Assembly: GCF_014645615.1 (NCBI RefSeq)
Contig: NZ_BMMB01000006.1
Coordinates: 391,158-455,157 of the forward strand
Reading direction: 5' to 3'
DNA: 64,000 nucleotides
From: Paenibacillus hunanensis
GTDB taxonomy: Bacteria > Bacillota > Bacilli > Paenibacillales > Paenibacillaceae
The notes beneath the pieces were generated by a model that did no database searches, was not told the DNA's origin, and saw nothing but the letters and a program-made list of their open reading frames with translations. Shown piece by piece: positions 10,145 to 18,254 of the stretch (within the stretch, counting starts at the first letter, position 1; the number at the start of each line of letters is the position of its first letter). The translations under genes were made by a program, and so were the position numbers.

Positions 10145-10428
10145 TATGTATAGCGGTTCTATCCGTGATGTAAATGCTGCTTGTAAGCATCGATTTGCCT
10201 GTAATCGCGCTGGATATGATGTCGGCACTTTCTGTGTAGCCGGAAAAATGCTAGAATAAGTTTGGCAGATATTAAAGTTTTGTAAACTTTGAATCCCATA
10301 TGGTTCAGCCATGAATGTGTAACGGTACAATCGTTCTTTTTTCTTTAAACTTTTACAGCTTCATAGGGAATCTAAAGTTAACAACAGATATTAAAAAGTT
10401 TGCAGAAAAAAGAGGGAAAGTATGGACC
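10145..10428 (+). promoter_or_regulatory. Leader region of ftsA-ftsZ
   Basis: Non-coding stretch between divIB and the ftsA leader ORF. It holds a 7-bp perfect inverted repeat AAAGTTT-TGT-AAACTTT at 10274-10290. TAGAAT at 10252-10257 is a possible -10 box without a convincing -35. The Bacillus genes ylxW, ylxX and sbp normally found here are absent. Confidence 0.35.
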
Positions 10429-10560
10429 ATGTTGAATACTACTGTAGAGAGCAATATTAAAAAATGTTTTTCGGAAATTGAATTTCCAGTTCGATTCAAT
10501 CGGTCGGAATTAAGGAAATTCGCCATTTTATGGAATTTGCAGGAGGTGCCAGGGGCTTGA
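10429..10560 (+). CDS. Possible 43-residue leader ORF coupled to ftsA
   Basis: ATG at 10429 follows GAGGG (10412-10416) at a long spacing. The reading frame runs 43 codons and ends at TGA 10558-10560, overlapping the TTG start of ftsA by two bases, in the manner of a coupled gene pair. The product (begins MLNTTVESNIKKCF) is not recognised and has no signal or membrane segment. It may be a translated leader that tunes FtsA level, or chance. The AGGAGG that serves ftsA lies inside its last codons. Confidence 0.35.
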   Translation: MLNTTVESNIKKCFSEIEFPVRFNRSELRKFAILWNLQEVPGA

Positions 10561-11813
10561 GCAACAATGACATCATTGTTAGTTTGGACATCGGTACATC
10601 CAAAGTTCGTGCTATTATCGGGGAAATTAACAATGGAACCTTTAATATTATTGGAGTTGGATCTGCCGACTCGGAAGGGATTCGCAAAGGCGCAATCGTG
10701 GATATTGACCAGACTGTGCAATCCATCCGAAATGCAGTTGATCATGCTGAGCGTATGGTCGGCATTCAAATATCTGAAGTAATCGTGGGTATTTCCGGAA
10801 ATCATATCGGACTTCAAACGAGCCATGGAGTTGTAGCCGTATCCAACGAAGATCGTGAAATTGGCGAAGAGGATATCGAACGGGTGCTGAAGGCTGCGGA
10901 AGTCATTGCACTTCCTCCTGAACGTGAAATTATCGATGTTGTCGCCAAACAGTATGTCGTGGATGGACTGGAAGGAATTCAGGACCCACGCGGAATGATC
11001 GGCGTACGACTGGAAGTAGAAGCTACCATCATCACTGGCGCGAAAACCTCTATTCACAATTTACTTCGCTGTGTGGAAAAAGCAGATCTGCATATTAAGG
11101 ATCTGGTGCTAATCTCTCTTGGTGCAGGTCAACTGGCTCTGTCCAAGGATGAAAAGACGATGGGTGCTGTGCTTGTAGATATCGGCGCGGGCTCATCCAC
11201 AATCGCGGTATTCGAGGAAGGAGCGCTTAAAGCAACATCCACGTTGCCGATTGGCGGCGAGTTCGTAACGAATGACATCGCATACGGACTTCGTACTCTG
11301 ACGGAGAATGCCGAAAAGGTGAAGCTGAAATATGGCTGTGCACTTGTTGAAGAAGCGGCAGCAGATGTCGTGTTCAAGGTGCAGCGTATCGGCAGCAATG
11401 TCGATAAGGAGTTTACCCAGCAAGATCTGGCTGCTATTATTGAGCCGCGTGTACAGGAAATCTTCGAGCTGATTCGTCAGGAAGTTGTACGGCTCGGTTA
11501 CCATGAGCTTCCTGGTGGTTATATACTCACAGGAGGTACAGTTTCGATGCCGGGCGTGCTTGAGATCGCTCGCGAGGAGCTGGCGGCTTCTGTACGGGTA
11601 GCAGTTCCTGATTATATCGGTGTACGCGATCCTGCTTATACAAGCGGAGTAGGTATTTTGTATAATGTAATCCGTAATATTCGCGGTGGCGGCAGTACGG
11701 CTGGTGCAAGCAAAAAGGCACCTGCACGCAACAAGGCCGCATCGACCCCGGAGAGCAGCGCAAAACCGGGCTTGATTGAACGGCTCAAAAACATGTTCAG
11801 TGAATTTATCTGA
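10557..11813 (+). CDS. ftsA: Cell division protein FtsA
   Basis: Actin-like ATPase that tethers FtsZ filaments to the membrane and recruits the divisome. The phosphate-binding motif DIGTSKVRAIIGE is near the N-terminus, the SHS2/1C domain follows, and a second phosphate-binding loop (LVDIGAGSSTIAVFEEG) and the adenosine motif (GGYILTGGTVSMPG) are present. The protein ends in an amphipathic membrane-targeting helix (GLIERLKNMFSEFI). A TTG at 10557, 10 bases after a perfect AGGAGG, is preferred (418 aa); an ATG at 10530 in the same frame is possible. The linker before the C-terminal helix is Ala/Ser/Lys-rich. ftsZ follows after 59 bases. Confidence 0.95.
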   Translation: MSNNDIIVSLDIGTSKVRAIIGEINNGTFNIIGVGSADSEGIRKGAIVDIDQTVQSIRNAVDHAERMVGIQISEVIVGISGNHIGLQTSHGVVAVSNEDREIGEEDIERVLKAAEVIALPPEREIIDVVAKQYVVDGLEGIQDPRGMIGVRLEVEATIITGAKTSIHNLLRCVEKADLHIKDLVLISLGAGQLALSKDEKTMGAVLVDIGAGSSTIAVFEEGALKATSTLPIGGEFVTNDIAYGLRTLTENAEKVKLKYGCALVEEAAADVVFKVQRIGSNVDKEFTQQDLAAIIEPRVQEIFELIRQEVVRLGYHELPGGYILTGGTVSMPGVLEIAREELAASVRVAVPDYIGVRDPAYTSGVGILYNVIRNIRGGGSTAGASKKAPARNKAASTPESSAKPGLIERLKNMFSEFI

Positions 11814-11872
11814 TGAAGTTTATTCTAGCTGGAAAAGAGCCATTCATGGACATTGAGGGGGAGATGGGATAG

Positions 11873-13012
11873 ATGTTGGAATTCGATTTTGAAATGGAAA
11901 GCCTGGCCCAGATTAAGGTCATCGGCGTAGGTGGCGGCGGAAGCAATGCCGTGAACCGTATGATCGAAAATGGTGTACAAGGCGTAGAATTTATAACGGT
12001 AAATACAGATGCACAGGCACTGCATCTGGCGAAATCCGAGCATAAGCTGCAAATCGGTGATAAGCTGACTCGTGGACTTGGCGCTGGCGCTAATCCTGAA
12101 GTAGGTAAAAAAGCAGCTGAGGAATCTCGCGATCTGATCAGCAACACACTCAAAGGTGCAGATATGGTATTCGTTACTGCTGGTATGGGTGGCGGTACAG
12201 GTACAGGGGCTGCTCCAGTGATTGCTGAGATCGCTAGAGAATGCGGCGCGCTGACTGTGGGCGTAGTAACTCGTCCATTTACCTTTGAAGGACGCAAACG
12301 CTTCTCTCATGCAGAGCAGGGCATCGAAGCACTGAAGGAAAAAGTAGACACACTGATCGTGATTCCAAACGATCGTTTGCTCGAAATCGTCGATAAAAAG
12401 ACGCCGATGCTGGAAGCATTCCGTGAAGCGGATAATGTACTGCGTCAAGCGGTTCAGGGTATTTCTGACCTGATCGCTGTACCGGGACTAATCAACCTTG
12501 ACTTTGCCGATGTAAAAACAATCATGACCGAGCGTGGCTCTGCATTGATGGGTATCGGTGAAGCAACAGGTGAGAACCGTGCGGCTGAAGCAGCACGTAA
12601 AGCGATTATGAGCCCACTGCTTGAAACCTCGATTGAGGGTGCACGCGGTGTGATCATGAACATCACAGGGGGTACGAACCTGTCCCTGTACGAAGTAAAT
12701 GAAGCGGCTGAGATCGTAACAAGCGCTTCCGATCCAGAAGTGAATATGATCTTTGGTGCGATTATCGACGAGAACCTGAAGGAAGAAATTAAGGTAACCG
12801 TCATCGCCACTGGATTTGAGCATAAGCCTGCACAGCCGTTGCAGCCTGCACGCCGTCCAGCAGCAAGCCAGCAGCCACAAAGCTCCAGCGAGCCTGTTGA
12901 AGAAAAAGCGCCTAATCCGCGCCAATTCAACAACAATCAGCAGCAGCCAAGCGGCGATCAATTGGACATTCCGACCTTCCTGCGTAATCGTTCCCGTCAT
13001 AAAAACGACTAG
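11873..13012 (+). CDS. ftsZ: Cell division GTPase FtsZ
   Basis: Tubulin homologue that forms the cytokinetic ring. The N-terminal GGGGSNAVNRM, the tubulin signature GGGTGTG (residues 106-112), the T7 loop NLDFADVK, a Gln/Pro-rich linker, and the conserved C-terminal peptide DIPTFLRNR that binds FtsA and SepF are all visible. At 379 aa the length is normal. The start ATG follows GAGGGGGAG. The next 259 bases hold a terminator and no gene; in Bacillus and most Paenibacillus spoIIGA-sigE-sigG would be expected here. Confidence 0.98.
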   Translation: MLEFDFEMESLAQIKVIGVGGGGSNAVNRMIENGVQGVEFITVNTDAQALHLAKSEHKLQIGDKLTRGLGAGANPEVGKKAAEESRDLISNTLKGADMVFVTAGMGGGTGTGAAPVIAEIARECGALTVGVVTRPFTFEGRKRFSHAEQGIEALKEKVDTLIVIPNDRLLEIVDKKTPMLEAFREADNVLRQAVQGISDLIAVPGLINLDFADVKTIMTERGSALMGIGEATGENRAAEAARKAIMSPLLETSIEGARGVIMNITGGTNLSLYEVNEAAEIVTSASDPEVNMIFGAIIDENLKEEIKVTVIATGFEHKPAQPLQPARRPAASQQPQSSSEPVEEKAPNPRQFNNNQQQPSGDQLDIPTFLRNRSRHKND

Positions 13013-13047
13013 AACCTTGCCTGCGCAGGGCATTACAGGTTACGATA

Positions 13048-13086
13048 AAAGGACTTGTTTTCTGCGGAAAACAGGTCCTTTTTGTT
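13048..13086 (+). terminator. Rho-independent terminator after ftsZ
   Basis: AAAGGACTTGTTTT and AAAACAGGTCCTTT form a strong stem with a TCTGCGG-type loop, followed by TTTTTGTTTT. Confidence 0.9.
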
Positions 13087-13271
13087 TTGACATATAGGTG
13101 TAAGCTGGCAGAATATGCTACAGTAATAAATACAGCTATCAAAATAGGTGCGCAGCGTCATCGCATGATAACAATGTCAGATTGAGTTGTATTTTGATGT
13201 ACTAACAAGGAATGATGAGCGGACGGGCTCATTGAACATAACGATAGATCATCAGGATAGCGAGGTGTAGG

Positions 13272-14129
13272 ATGGAGCCGTTTCAAAGTAATTGGCAAAC
13301 AGGCGTAACGGAGCAGCGTCCAGAGCTGTTTCTGCTAAGCGGTAAAGAATGGAGCGATGGAATTAGTGCTGGCTTTACCGGAAGGCGTGGAGGCATCAGC
13401 AAGGCGCCATATGATTCCTTTAATCTTGCTTATCATGTAGAGGATCAGCCAGAGGATGTACTGGAGAATCGACGTTTGCTATGTCAGCAGCTTGGCTTTG
13501 ATCCTAAAGGTTGGGTGTGTGGTGAGCAGGTACATAGCAATCATATTGCCTGTGTGACCGCAGAGGATTCAGGCAAGGGCTGGGCAGATCGAGCAAGTGC
13601 CTTTCAGGATACAGATGGCTTAATTACCAATGTACCGGGCATACTGCTGACTTCCTTTTACGCGGATTGTGTGCCATTATATTTTATAGACCCTGTTCGG
13701 CGTGTCGTTGGGCTTGCTCATGCGGGCTGGAAAGGTACAGTCGCTGATATTGCAGGTGAGATGATTCGCACGATGGAGCGTCAATATGGCAGTCAAGCTG
13801 CTGATCTGCGTGCAGCGATCGGGCCATCGATCGGGATGGGACAATATGAAGTCGATGAGCGCGTCATGGAGCATGTCGATGTTTGGACAGGCAGGCTTGA
13901 GGGTAATGGACAAGTGCCTACATATGCAAAATCCGGCGCTCCGGGCAAAACGTGGCTTGATTTAAAACAATTAAACCGTGAATTGATGATTTTTGCAGGA
14001 ATACAGCCTCAGCATATCGAAGTTAGTCAGTGGTGTACGCACGAACGCCATGATCTATTCTTTTCTTATCGTGCAGATGGCGGTCGTACAGGCCGCATGG
14101 CAAGCTGGGCTGGTATAGAAACGGAGTGA
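13272..14129 (+). CDS. pgeF: YfiH/LACC1-family purine nucleoside phosphorylase-like protein (YlmD)
   Basis: Member of the multi-copper-polyphenol-oxidase-like fold family, now known as a purine nucleoside phosphorylase/adenosine deaminase (LACC1) and linked in E. coli to peptidoglycan-stem editing (PgeF). The metal/catalytic residues are visible in EQVHSN, ADCVPLYF and HAGWKGT, followed by the C-terminal CTHERHDLFFSYR. The 285-residue length is normal. Start ATG at 13272 follows GAGGTGTAGG. It heads the pgeF-ylmE-sepF-ylmG-ylmH run found downstream of ftsZ in Firmicutes. Confidence 0.92.
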   Translation: MEPFQSNWQTGVTEQRPELFLLSGKEWSDGISAGFTGRRGGISKAPYDSFNLAYHVEDQPEDVLENRRLLCQQLGFDPKGWVCGEQVHSNHIACVTAEDSGKGWADRASAFQDTDGLITNVPGILLTSFYADCVPLYFIDPVRRVVGLAHAGWKGTVADIAGEMIRTMERQYGSQAADLRAAIGPSIGMGQYEVDERVMEHVDVWTGRLEGNGQVPTYAKSGAPGKTWLDLKQLNRELMIFAGIQPQHIEVSQWCTHERHDLFFSYRADGGRTGRMASWAGIETE

Positions 14130-14136
14130 CTACAGA

Positions 14137-14826
14137 TTGGGATTGCAGGAACGAATCGCTCAAGTAGAGCAGCGCATTCAAGCCGCTTGTGAGCGCAGTG
14201 GACGCCAGGCAAGTGACGTACAGATGGTAGCCGTAACGAAATACGTATCGACCGAGAAAACGGGTCAGGTGCTGGATGCGGGACTGATTCATCTGGGCGA
14301 AAATCGCTGGCAAAATGCGAAGGATAAATGGGAAGCGCTGCATGAACGTGGAGTATGGCATTTTATCGGACATTTGCAGACAAACAAGGTCAAGGATGTT
14401 ATCGGCAAGTTTGAATATATTCATTCGTTGGATCGATTATCGCTAGCGAAGGAGCTGGAGAAAAAAGCAGCCGAGCTGGAGCTGATCGTGAAGGTGTTTG
14501 TACAGATTAATGTATCGGGTGAGGAGTCCAAGTATGGTCTTGCACCGGAAGCGGTAGAGGACTTTTTCCAAGCCTTACAGCAGATGCCGCATCTGAAGGT
14601 AGTCGGTCTGATGACGATGGCGCCTGAGGTGGACGAGCCAGAACAGACGCGTCCGGTATTCAGAGGGTTGCGTGAGCTGAGAGATCAGCTTAATACGCTT
14701 GGATTAACGGCAGAGCCGATCAAGCATCTGTCGATGGGGATGTCGGGTGATTTTGAGATTGCTGTTGAGGAAGGGGCGACATTTGTACGCCTCGGCTCGA
14801 TCCTGGTTGGCAAAGAGGAGGATTAA
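14137..14826 (+). CDS. ylmE: PLP-homeostasis protein, YggS/PLPBP family (YlmE)
   Basis: Pyridoxal-phosphate-binding TIM-barrel protein thought to buffer PLP and keto/amino acid pools. The PLP lysine lies in MVAVTKYV near residue 34, and the phosphate-binding C-terminal SMGMSGDFEIAVEEGATFVR is intact. The start is TTG at 14137, preceded by GGAG about 10 bases upstream. The 229-residue length is normal. It sits 7 bases after pgeF and 2 bases before sepF. Confidence 0.93.
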   Translation: MGLQERIAQVEQRIQAACERSGRQASDVQMVAVTKYVSTEKTGQVLDAGLIHLGENRWQNAKDKWEALHERGVWHFIGHLQTNKVKDVIGKFEYIHSLDRLSLAKELEKKAAELELIVKVFVQINVSGEESKYGLAPEAVEDFFQALQQMPHLKVVGLMTMAPEVDEPEQTRPVFRGLRELRDQLNTLGLTAEPIKHLSMGMSGDFEIAVEEGATFVRLGSILVGKEED

Positions 14827-14828
14827 CG

Positions 14829-15278
14829 ATGGGTGTAATGAATCGGTTTATGAATTTTCTCGGGCTTCAGGAGGAAGAGGAAGTTGTAGAACGCGAGCAG
14901 ATTATCGAAGAAGAAGTCGATTCTCGTGAAACTTCTCCTGCGGATGCACGTAGAAACAGTAGAGCCAATAATGTCGTCAGTATTCATTCACAGAAAAATG
15001 TCAAAGTCATTTTGAACGAGCCGCGCAGCTATGATGAAGCTCAGGACATTGCAGATCATCTGCGTTCGCATCGCTCGGTGATCGTCAATTTGCAGCGTGT
15101 TCGTAACGATCAGGCGCTGCGTATTATCGATTTTATGAGCGGTACGGTCTATGCACTGGGTGGTAGCATTTCCAAGATCGGCGGCAACATTTTCCTGTGT
15201 ACACCGGATACAGTCGAAATCGAGGGCACAATCGCTGAGATTATGAGCGACGATTTTGATTATAACAAGATGAGGTGA
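14829..15278 (+). CDS. sepF: Cell division protein SepF
   Basis: FtsZ-bundling protein and alternative membrane anchor of the Z-ring. An N-terminal amphipathic helix (MGVMNRFMNFLGL) is followed by an acidic, variable linker and the globular SepF domain (about residues 60-145) with NLQRV, RIIDFMSGTVYAL and IFLCTPD. The start ATG follows GAGGAGG. The 149-residue length is typical. Confidence 0.96.
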   Translation: MGVMNRFMNFLGLQEEEEVVEREQIIEEEVDSRETSPADARRNSRANNVVSIHSQKNVKVILNEPRSYDEAQDIADHLRSHRSVIVNLQRVRNDQALRIIDFMSGTVYALGGSISKIGGNIFLCTPDTVEIEGTIAEIMSDDFDYNKMR

Positions 15279-15285
15279 TCGGAAG

Positions 15286-15555
15286 TTGAGCGTATTTTTC
15301 GAAATTCTCGGTATTGCATACCGAATCTACATGTACATGATTATTATCTATATCCTGATGTCCTGGCTGCCTAGTGCTCGTGAGAGCTCTTTTGGTCAAT
15401 TGCTGGCGCGTCTGGTTGAACCTTATCTTGCGCCTTTCCGTCGCTTTATTCCGCCAATCGGAGGCGTACTGGATATTTCGCCGATCGTCGCTCTGTTTGT
15501 ATTACAGCTGGCGTTTAGCGGATTGATTTACCTGTTGCAAACGATTTTGTTCTAA
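15286..15555 (+). CDS. ylmG: YggT-family membrane protein (YlmG)
   Basis: Small membrane protein of 89 residues with two hydrophobic segments (about 8-26 and 65-86) flanking the conserved SWLPSARES and EPYLAPFRRFIPP stretch. In cyanobacteria and plastids the family affects division and nucleoid arrangement; the bacterial role is unclear. Start is TTG at 15286 behind GAGGTGATCGG. It is part of the ftsZ-downstream division run. Confidence 0.93.
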   Translation: MSVFFEILGIAYRIYMYMIIIYILMSWLPSARESSFGQLLARLVEPYLAPFRRFIPPIGGVLDISPIVALFVLQLAFSGLIYLLQTILF

Positions 15556-15601
15556 TCGGGTATTCATCGTTTGCACATGTACAGAATGTGTAAGGATTCA
15601 A

Positions 15602-15663
15602 AGCTGAAGCACCAAGCAGACAATAGTGGGACTGTTGCTCTGCTGCATGCTTCGGCTTTTTGC
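15602..15663 (+). terminator. Composite hairpin terminator after ylmG
   Basis: The outer stem AGCTGAAGCA/TGCTTCGGCT (15602-15611 and 15648-15657) encloses an inner AGCAGA/TCTGCT stem and is followed by TTTTTG. The remaining bases up to 15917 hold no gene that can be supported. Confidence 0.75.
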
Positions 15664-15917
15664 TTTGGATAGGATTTGCTTGGAATAGACGATAGCTGGG
15701 TGAATAGAAGATAGCAGAGGAATGGGCTAATTCAGACTCAACCCATGAGCTACCTATGCAGTCATTCGAGCTTTATATAGCGATTAATTTTATCAAAGAG
15801 AGACAGCTGCTGAATGGAATAGATGATATAGACCAGATATCAGAGTGAAAAGTATCAGCGTAAAAGGTCATTGTACATCATCTATACAGCGGTCTGGAGG
15901 AAAGGTAGTTAGCAGGT

Positions 15918-16700
15918 ATGAACAAAACTATTTTTAGTCATTTTCATCCAGACGAGCGAGAATTTGTGGAACGGGCAGCCGAGTGGATTGAGAATGCAGC
16001 CCGTTATCATGAACAGAAGCTGACGGATTTTCTTGATCCGCGTCAGGCGTATATATTGTCCACACTGGCGGCTCGTGAGCCCGATGTGCAGATCCGACTG
16101 GAGGGTGGATCGGAGCATGCAGAGCGTAGACGTGCATTAATTGCACCGGATTATGCGGATCTATCGCAGGAAGATATGCAGCTGACGGTGCTGGAGATTA
16201 CACCAGAAGGGCAACGTTTTACCGAGCTGGAGCATGGCGATTATATGGGCTCGCTGCTTGGACTCGGAATGAAGCGCGACAAGATTGGCGATATTCATGT
16301 CCTGGATGATGGCTGTCATACCGTCGTTGCCACGGAGATTGCATCGTATCTTAATTTGAATATGAATCAGGTACACCGACTACATGTGATGACCAGTCTA
16401 TTACCGATTGAGCAATTACGTGCTGCCGAGCAGGAGCTGCAAACGATGGACCTATCTGTCGCTTCGATGCGACTGGATGGTATCGCCAGCGATGTGTATC
16501 GACTAAGTCGCAGTAAAATACTCGTACCGATCAAGGCTGGGCGTTGTAAGGTCAACTGGAAGCCAGAGGAAGATCCTTCTCATGCGCTCAAAGAAGGCGA
16601 TGTAGTATCGGTACAGGGAATGGGACGCTTCAAGGTGCTGGAGCTGGAAGGTATTACGAAAAAAGGCCGTTACCGTGTGAAAATCGGGAAATTCGTGTAA
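15918..16700 (+). CDS. ylmH: S4-domain RNA-binding protein YlmH
   Basis: Family known from the division cluster of Gram-positives; recent work ties YlmH to rescue of stalled ribosomes. The N-terminal two thirds form the YlmH-specific domain (begins NKTIFSHFHPDEREF). The C-terminal S4 fold (about 180-255) includes SRSKILVPIKAGRCKVNW and GDVVSVQGMGRFKV. Start ATG at 15918; the best ribosome site (GGAGG, 15896-15900) is rather far upstream, so initiation may rely on the weaker AGCAGG. Length 260 aa is normal. Confidence 0.92.
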   Translation: MNKTIFSHFHPDEREFVERAAEWIENAARYHEQKLTDFLDPRQAYILSTLAAREPDVQIRLEGGSEHAERRRALIAPDYADLSQEDMQLTVLEITPEGQRFTELEHGDYMGSLLGLGMKRDKIGDIHVLDDGCHTVVATEIASYLNLNMNQVHRLHVMTSLLPIEQLRAAEQELQTMDLSVASMRLDGIASDVYRLSRSKILVPIKAGRCKVNWKPEEDPSHALKEGDVVSVQGMGRFKVLELEGITKKGRYRVKIGKFV

Positions 16701-17017
16701 GCGTCGGCAGGAATATAACGAGGCGATGCTGAATATATAAAAGAGCCCGTGTTGTTTCAATGGAACCACATATCGGTGTATATACAAAAGGATCGCGGCA
16801 TGCGTCCAGCTGATTCCGTATGGTCGATACGATGTCGTTCAGGCACTGTCTGGCGGTATATATAGGAATACGGGCTTCACAATAGGCGGCATGCTGCCGA
16901 TATCGTTATCATGTTATTCATTTCGGTAGTAAGCTAGTGTTCAACGATGCTGAAATACAGTATGATAACAATACAAAAGGCAATTCAACGGCCTAATATC
17001 ATAGGAGGTGTCTATCC
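16701..17017 (+). other. Intergenic region ylmH-divIVA
   Basis: A 317-base stretch without a gene. It contains widely spaced complementary arms AGCCCGT (16744-16750) and ACGGGCT (16870-16876), and a possible -10 TATGAT at 16961-16966 without a good -35. AGGAGGTG before divIVA is the only clear signal. Confidence 0.5.
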
Positions 17018-17611
17018 ATGCCATTAACCCCGCTGGATATACATAATAAGGAATTCTCGCGTCGGCTGCGTGGTTATGACGAAGATGAAGTGAATGAGTT
17101 TCTCGATCAGGTAATCAAGGATTATGAGGGACTGATTCGCGAAAACAAGGATTTGCAAAATCAGCTGCTTGCTGTGCAGGAGCGTCTGGATCATTTTGCG
17201 AATCTGGAGGAGACACTGAGTAAAACGATCATCGTTGCCCAGGAAGCAGCGGATGAGGTAAAGAACAACGCCAAGAAGGAAGCGCAGCTCATTATTAAGG
17301 AATCCGAGAAAAATGCGGATCGTATCATTAATGAGTCGCTGTCGAAGGCGCGCAAGGTGTCGATGGAAGTGGAAGAGCTTAAAAAGCAGGCTTCGATCTA
17401 TCGTACTCGTTTCCGGACACTGGTGGAGGCACAGCTGGAGCTGCTCAGTCAGGACGGCTGGGACGCCTTGGAAAATCAAACCCGCGAGCTGGAGCGTACA
17501 AGCAGTGAGCGTCAGGAGCGCAATGAGCGCGACCGTGAGCAGTGGAATCGTGAACGTCAGGACGAGCGCGAGCCGGAAGAAAATCGTTCGGTAAGTGGCG
17601 ATCTCTACTAA
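17018..17611 (+). CDS. divIVA: Septum/pole-localised coiled-coil protein DivIVA
   Basis: Marks negatively curved membranes and organises polar and division proteins. The conserved membrane-binding N-terminus contains PLDIHNKEFSRRLRGYDEDE, followed by two coiled-coil stretches (about residues 30-70 and 75-150). A short charged C-terminal tail rich in Arg/Glu/Gln (about 155-190) is more extended than in B. subtilis. The start ATG follows ATAGGAGGTG. At 197 aa it is a little longer than the B. subtilis protein. Confidence 0.96.
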   Translation: MPLTPLDIHNKEFSRRLRGYDEDEVNEFLDQVIKDYEGLIRENKDLQNQLLAVQERLDHFANLEETLSKTIIVAQEAADEVKNNAKKEAQLIIKESEKNADRIINESLSKARKVSMEVEELKKQASIYRTRFRTLVEAQLELLSQDGWDALENQTRELERTSSERQERNERDREQWNRERQDEREPEENRSVSGDLY

Positions 17612-17724
17612 GCGGCTACATTATGCAGGATCACCTCGTTCCACGGTAGCTGATCCGGTGATGCTATGTTGGAGCTGAGGGATGAATGGTAGCGAAGCTA
17701 TTTATACAGCCCTATGGCAAATGG

Positions 17725-17753
17725 TTGACATTTTGCAGAGGAAGCGATATAAA
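17725..17753 (+). promoter_or_regulatory. SigA promoter of ileS
   Basis: A perfect TTGACA (17725-17730), 17-base spacer and TATAAA (17748-17753) place transcription start near 17760, at the head of the T-box leader. Confidence 0.8.
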
Positions 17754-17849
17754 TATTTTATGACCATGACGTTTTCTTGGAAGGCGTCACTTCGAAATGA
17801 CTCGGTAACAGGAGCTTGCTTCTGCACCGTAGTATAGTTGCATACATTC

Positions 17850-18140
17850 TGTGATGGGGCCAGTACAGGCTATGATCGTTTGTAGAGAGTTGGCGGTTGG
17901 TGCAAGCCAATAAACGATGAGCTATGGAAAATCTCCCCGGAGAAGCGCGGCTGAACCTATTCAGTAAGCCAAGCCGGATTGCCTGCCGTTATCAGGGCGC
18001 CGCATGAATCGTGCGGGCATAAGTGTCATTATGATCGGAAGAATACGTCTGTGTAGCAGAACGGAATTCTTAACCTATTGTGATGAAACAAGGGTGGTAA
18101 CGCGAGCAACCTCGTCCCTTTCCAGGGACGGGGTTTTTTT
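17850..18140 (+). promoter_or_regulatory. tRNA-Ile-responsive T-box leader of ileS
   Basis: Stem I is recognisable by AGAGAG followed by a hairpin with loop GGTTGGTGCAA. Its returning strand reads GGAAAATCTCCCC, placing an ATC isoleucine specifier codon at 17931-17933. The T-box sequence AAGGGTGGTAACGCG lies at 18090-18104, and the terminator stem CCTCGTCCC...GGGACGGGG with a T-run ends near 18137. Uncharged tRNA-Ile (GAU) should stabilise the antiterminator and allow ileS transcription. Confidence 0.93.
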
Positions 18141-18254
18141 GACGTTTTGGCTAGTGATCAGACAGCTGACGCATAAGGGTAATCGGATGGCGAAAGCGAT
18201 CCTGCTGCACGGACAGATTCATCATGGTTCGAATTGGAGAAAGGATGGGGAAAC

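Noticed and set aside
10353..11057. 234-codon minus-strand frame over the ftsA start
   Set aside because: Overlaps the ftsA coding region and its leader without a ribosome site or familiar domain.
16744..16876. Widely spaced AGCCCGT/ACGGGCT arms before divIVA as a riboswitch
   Set aside because: Only seven pairs over 130 bases and no known riboswitch motif.
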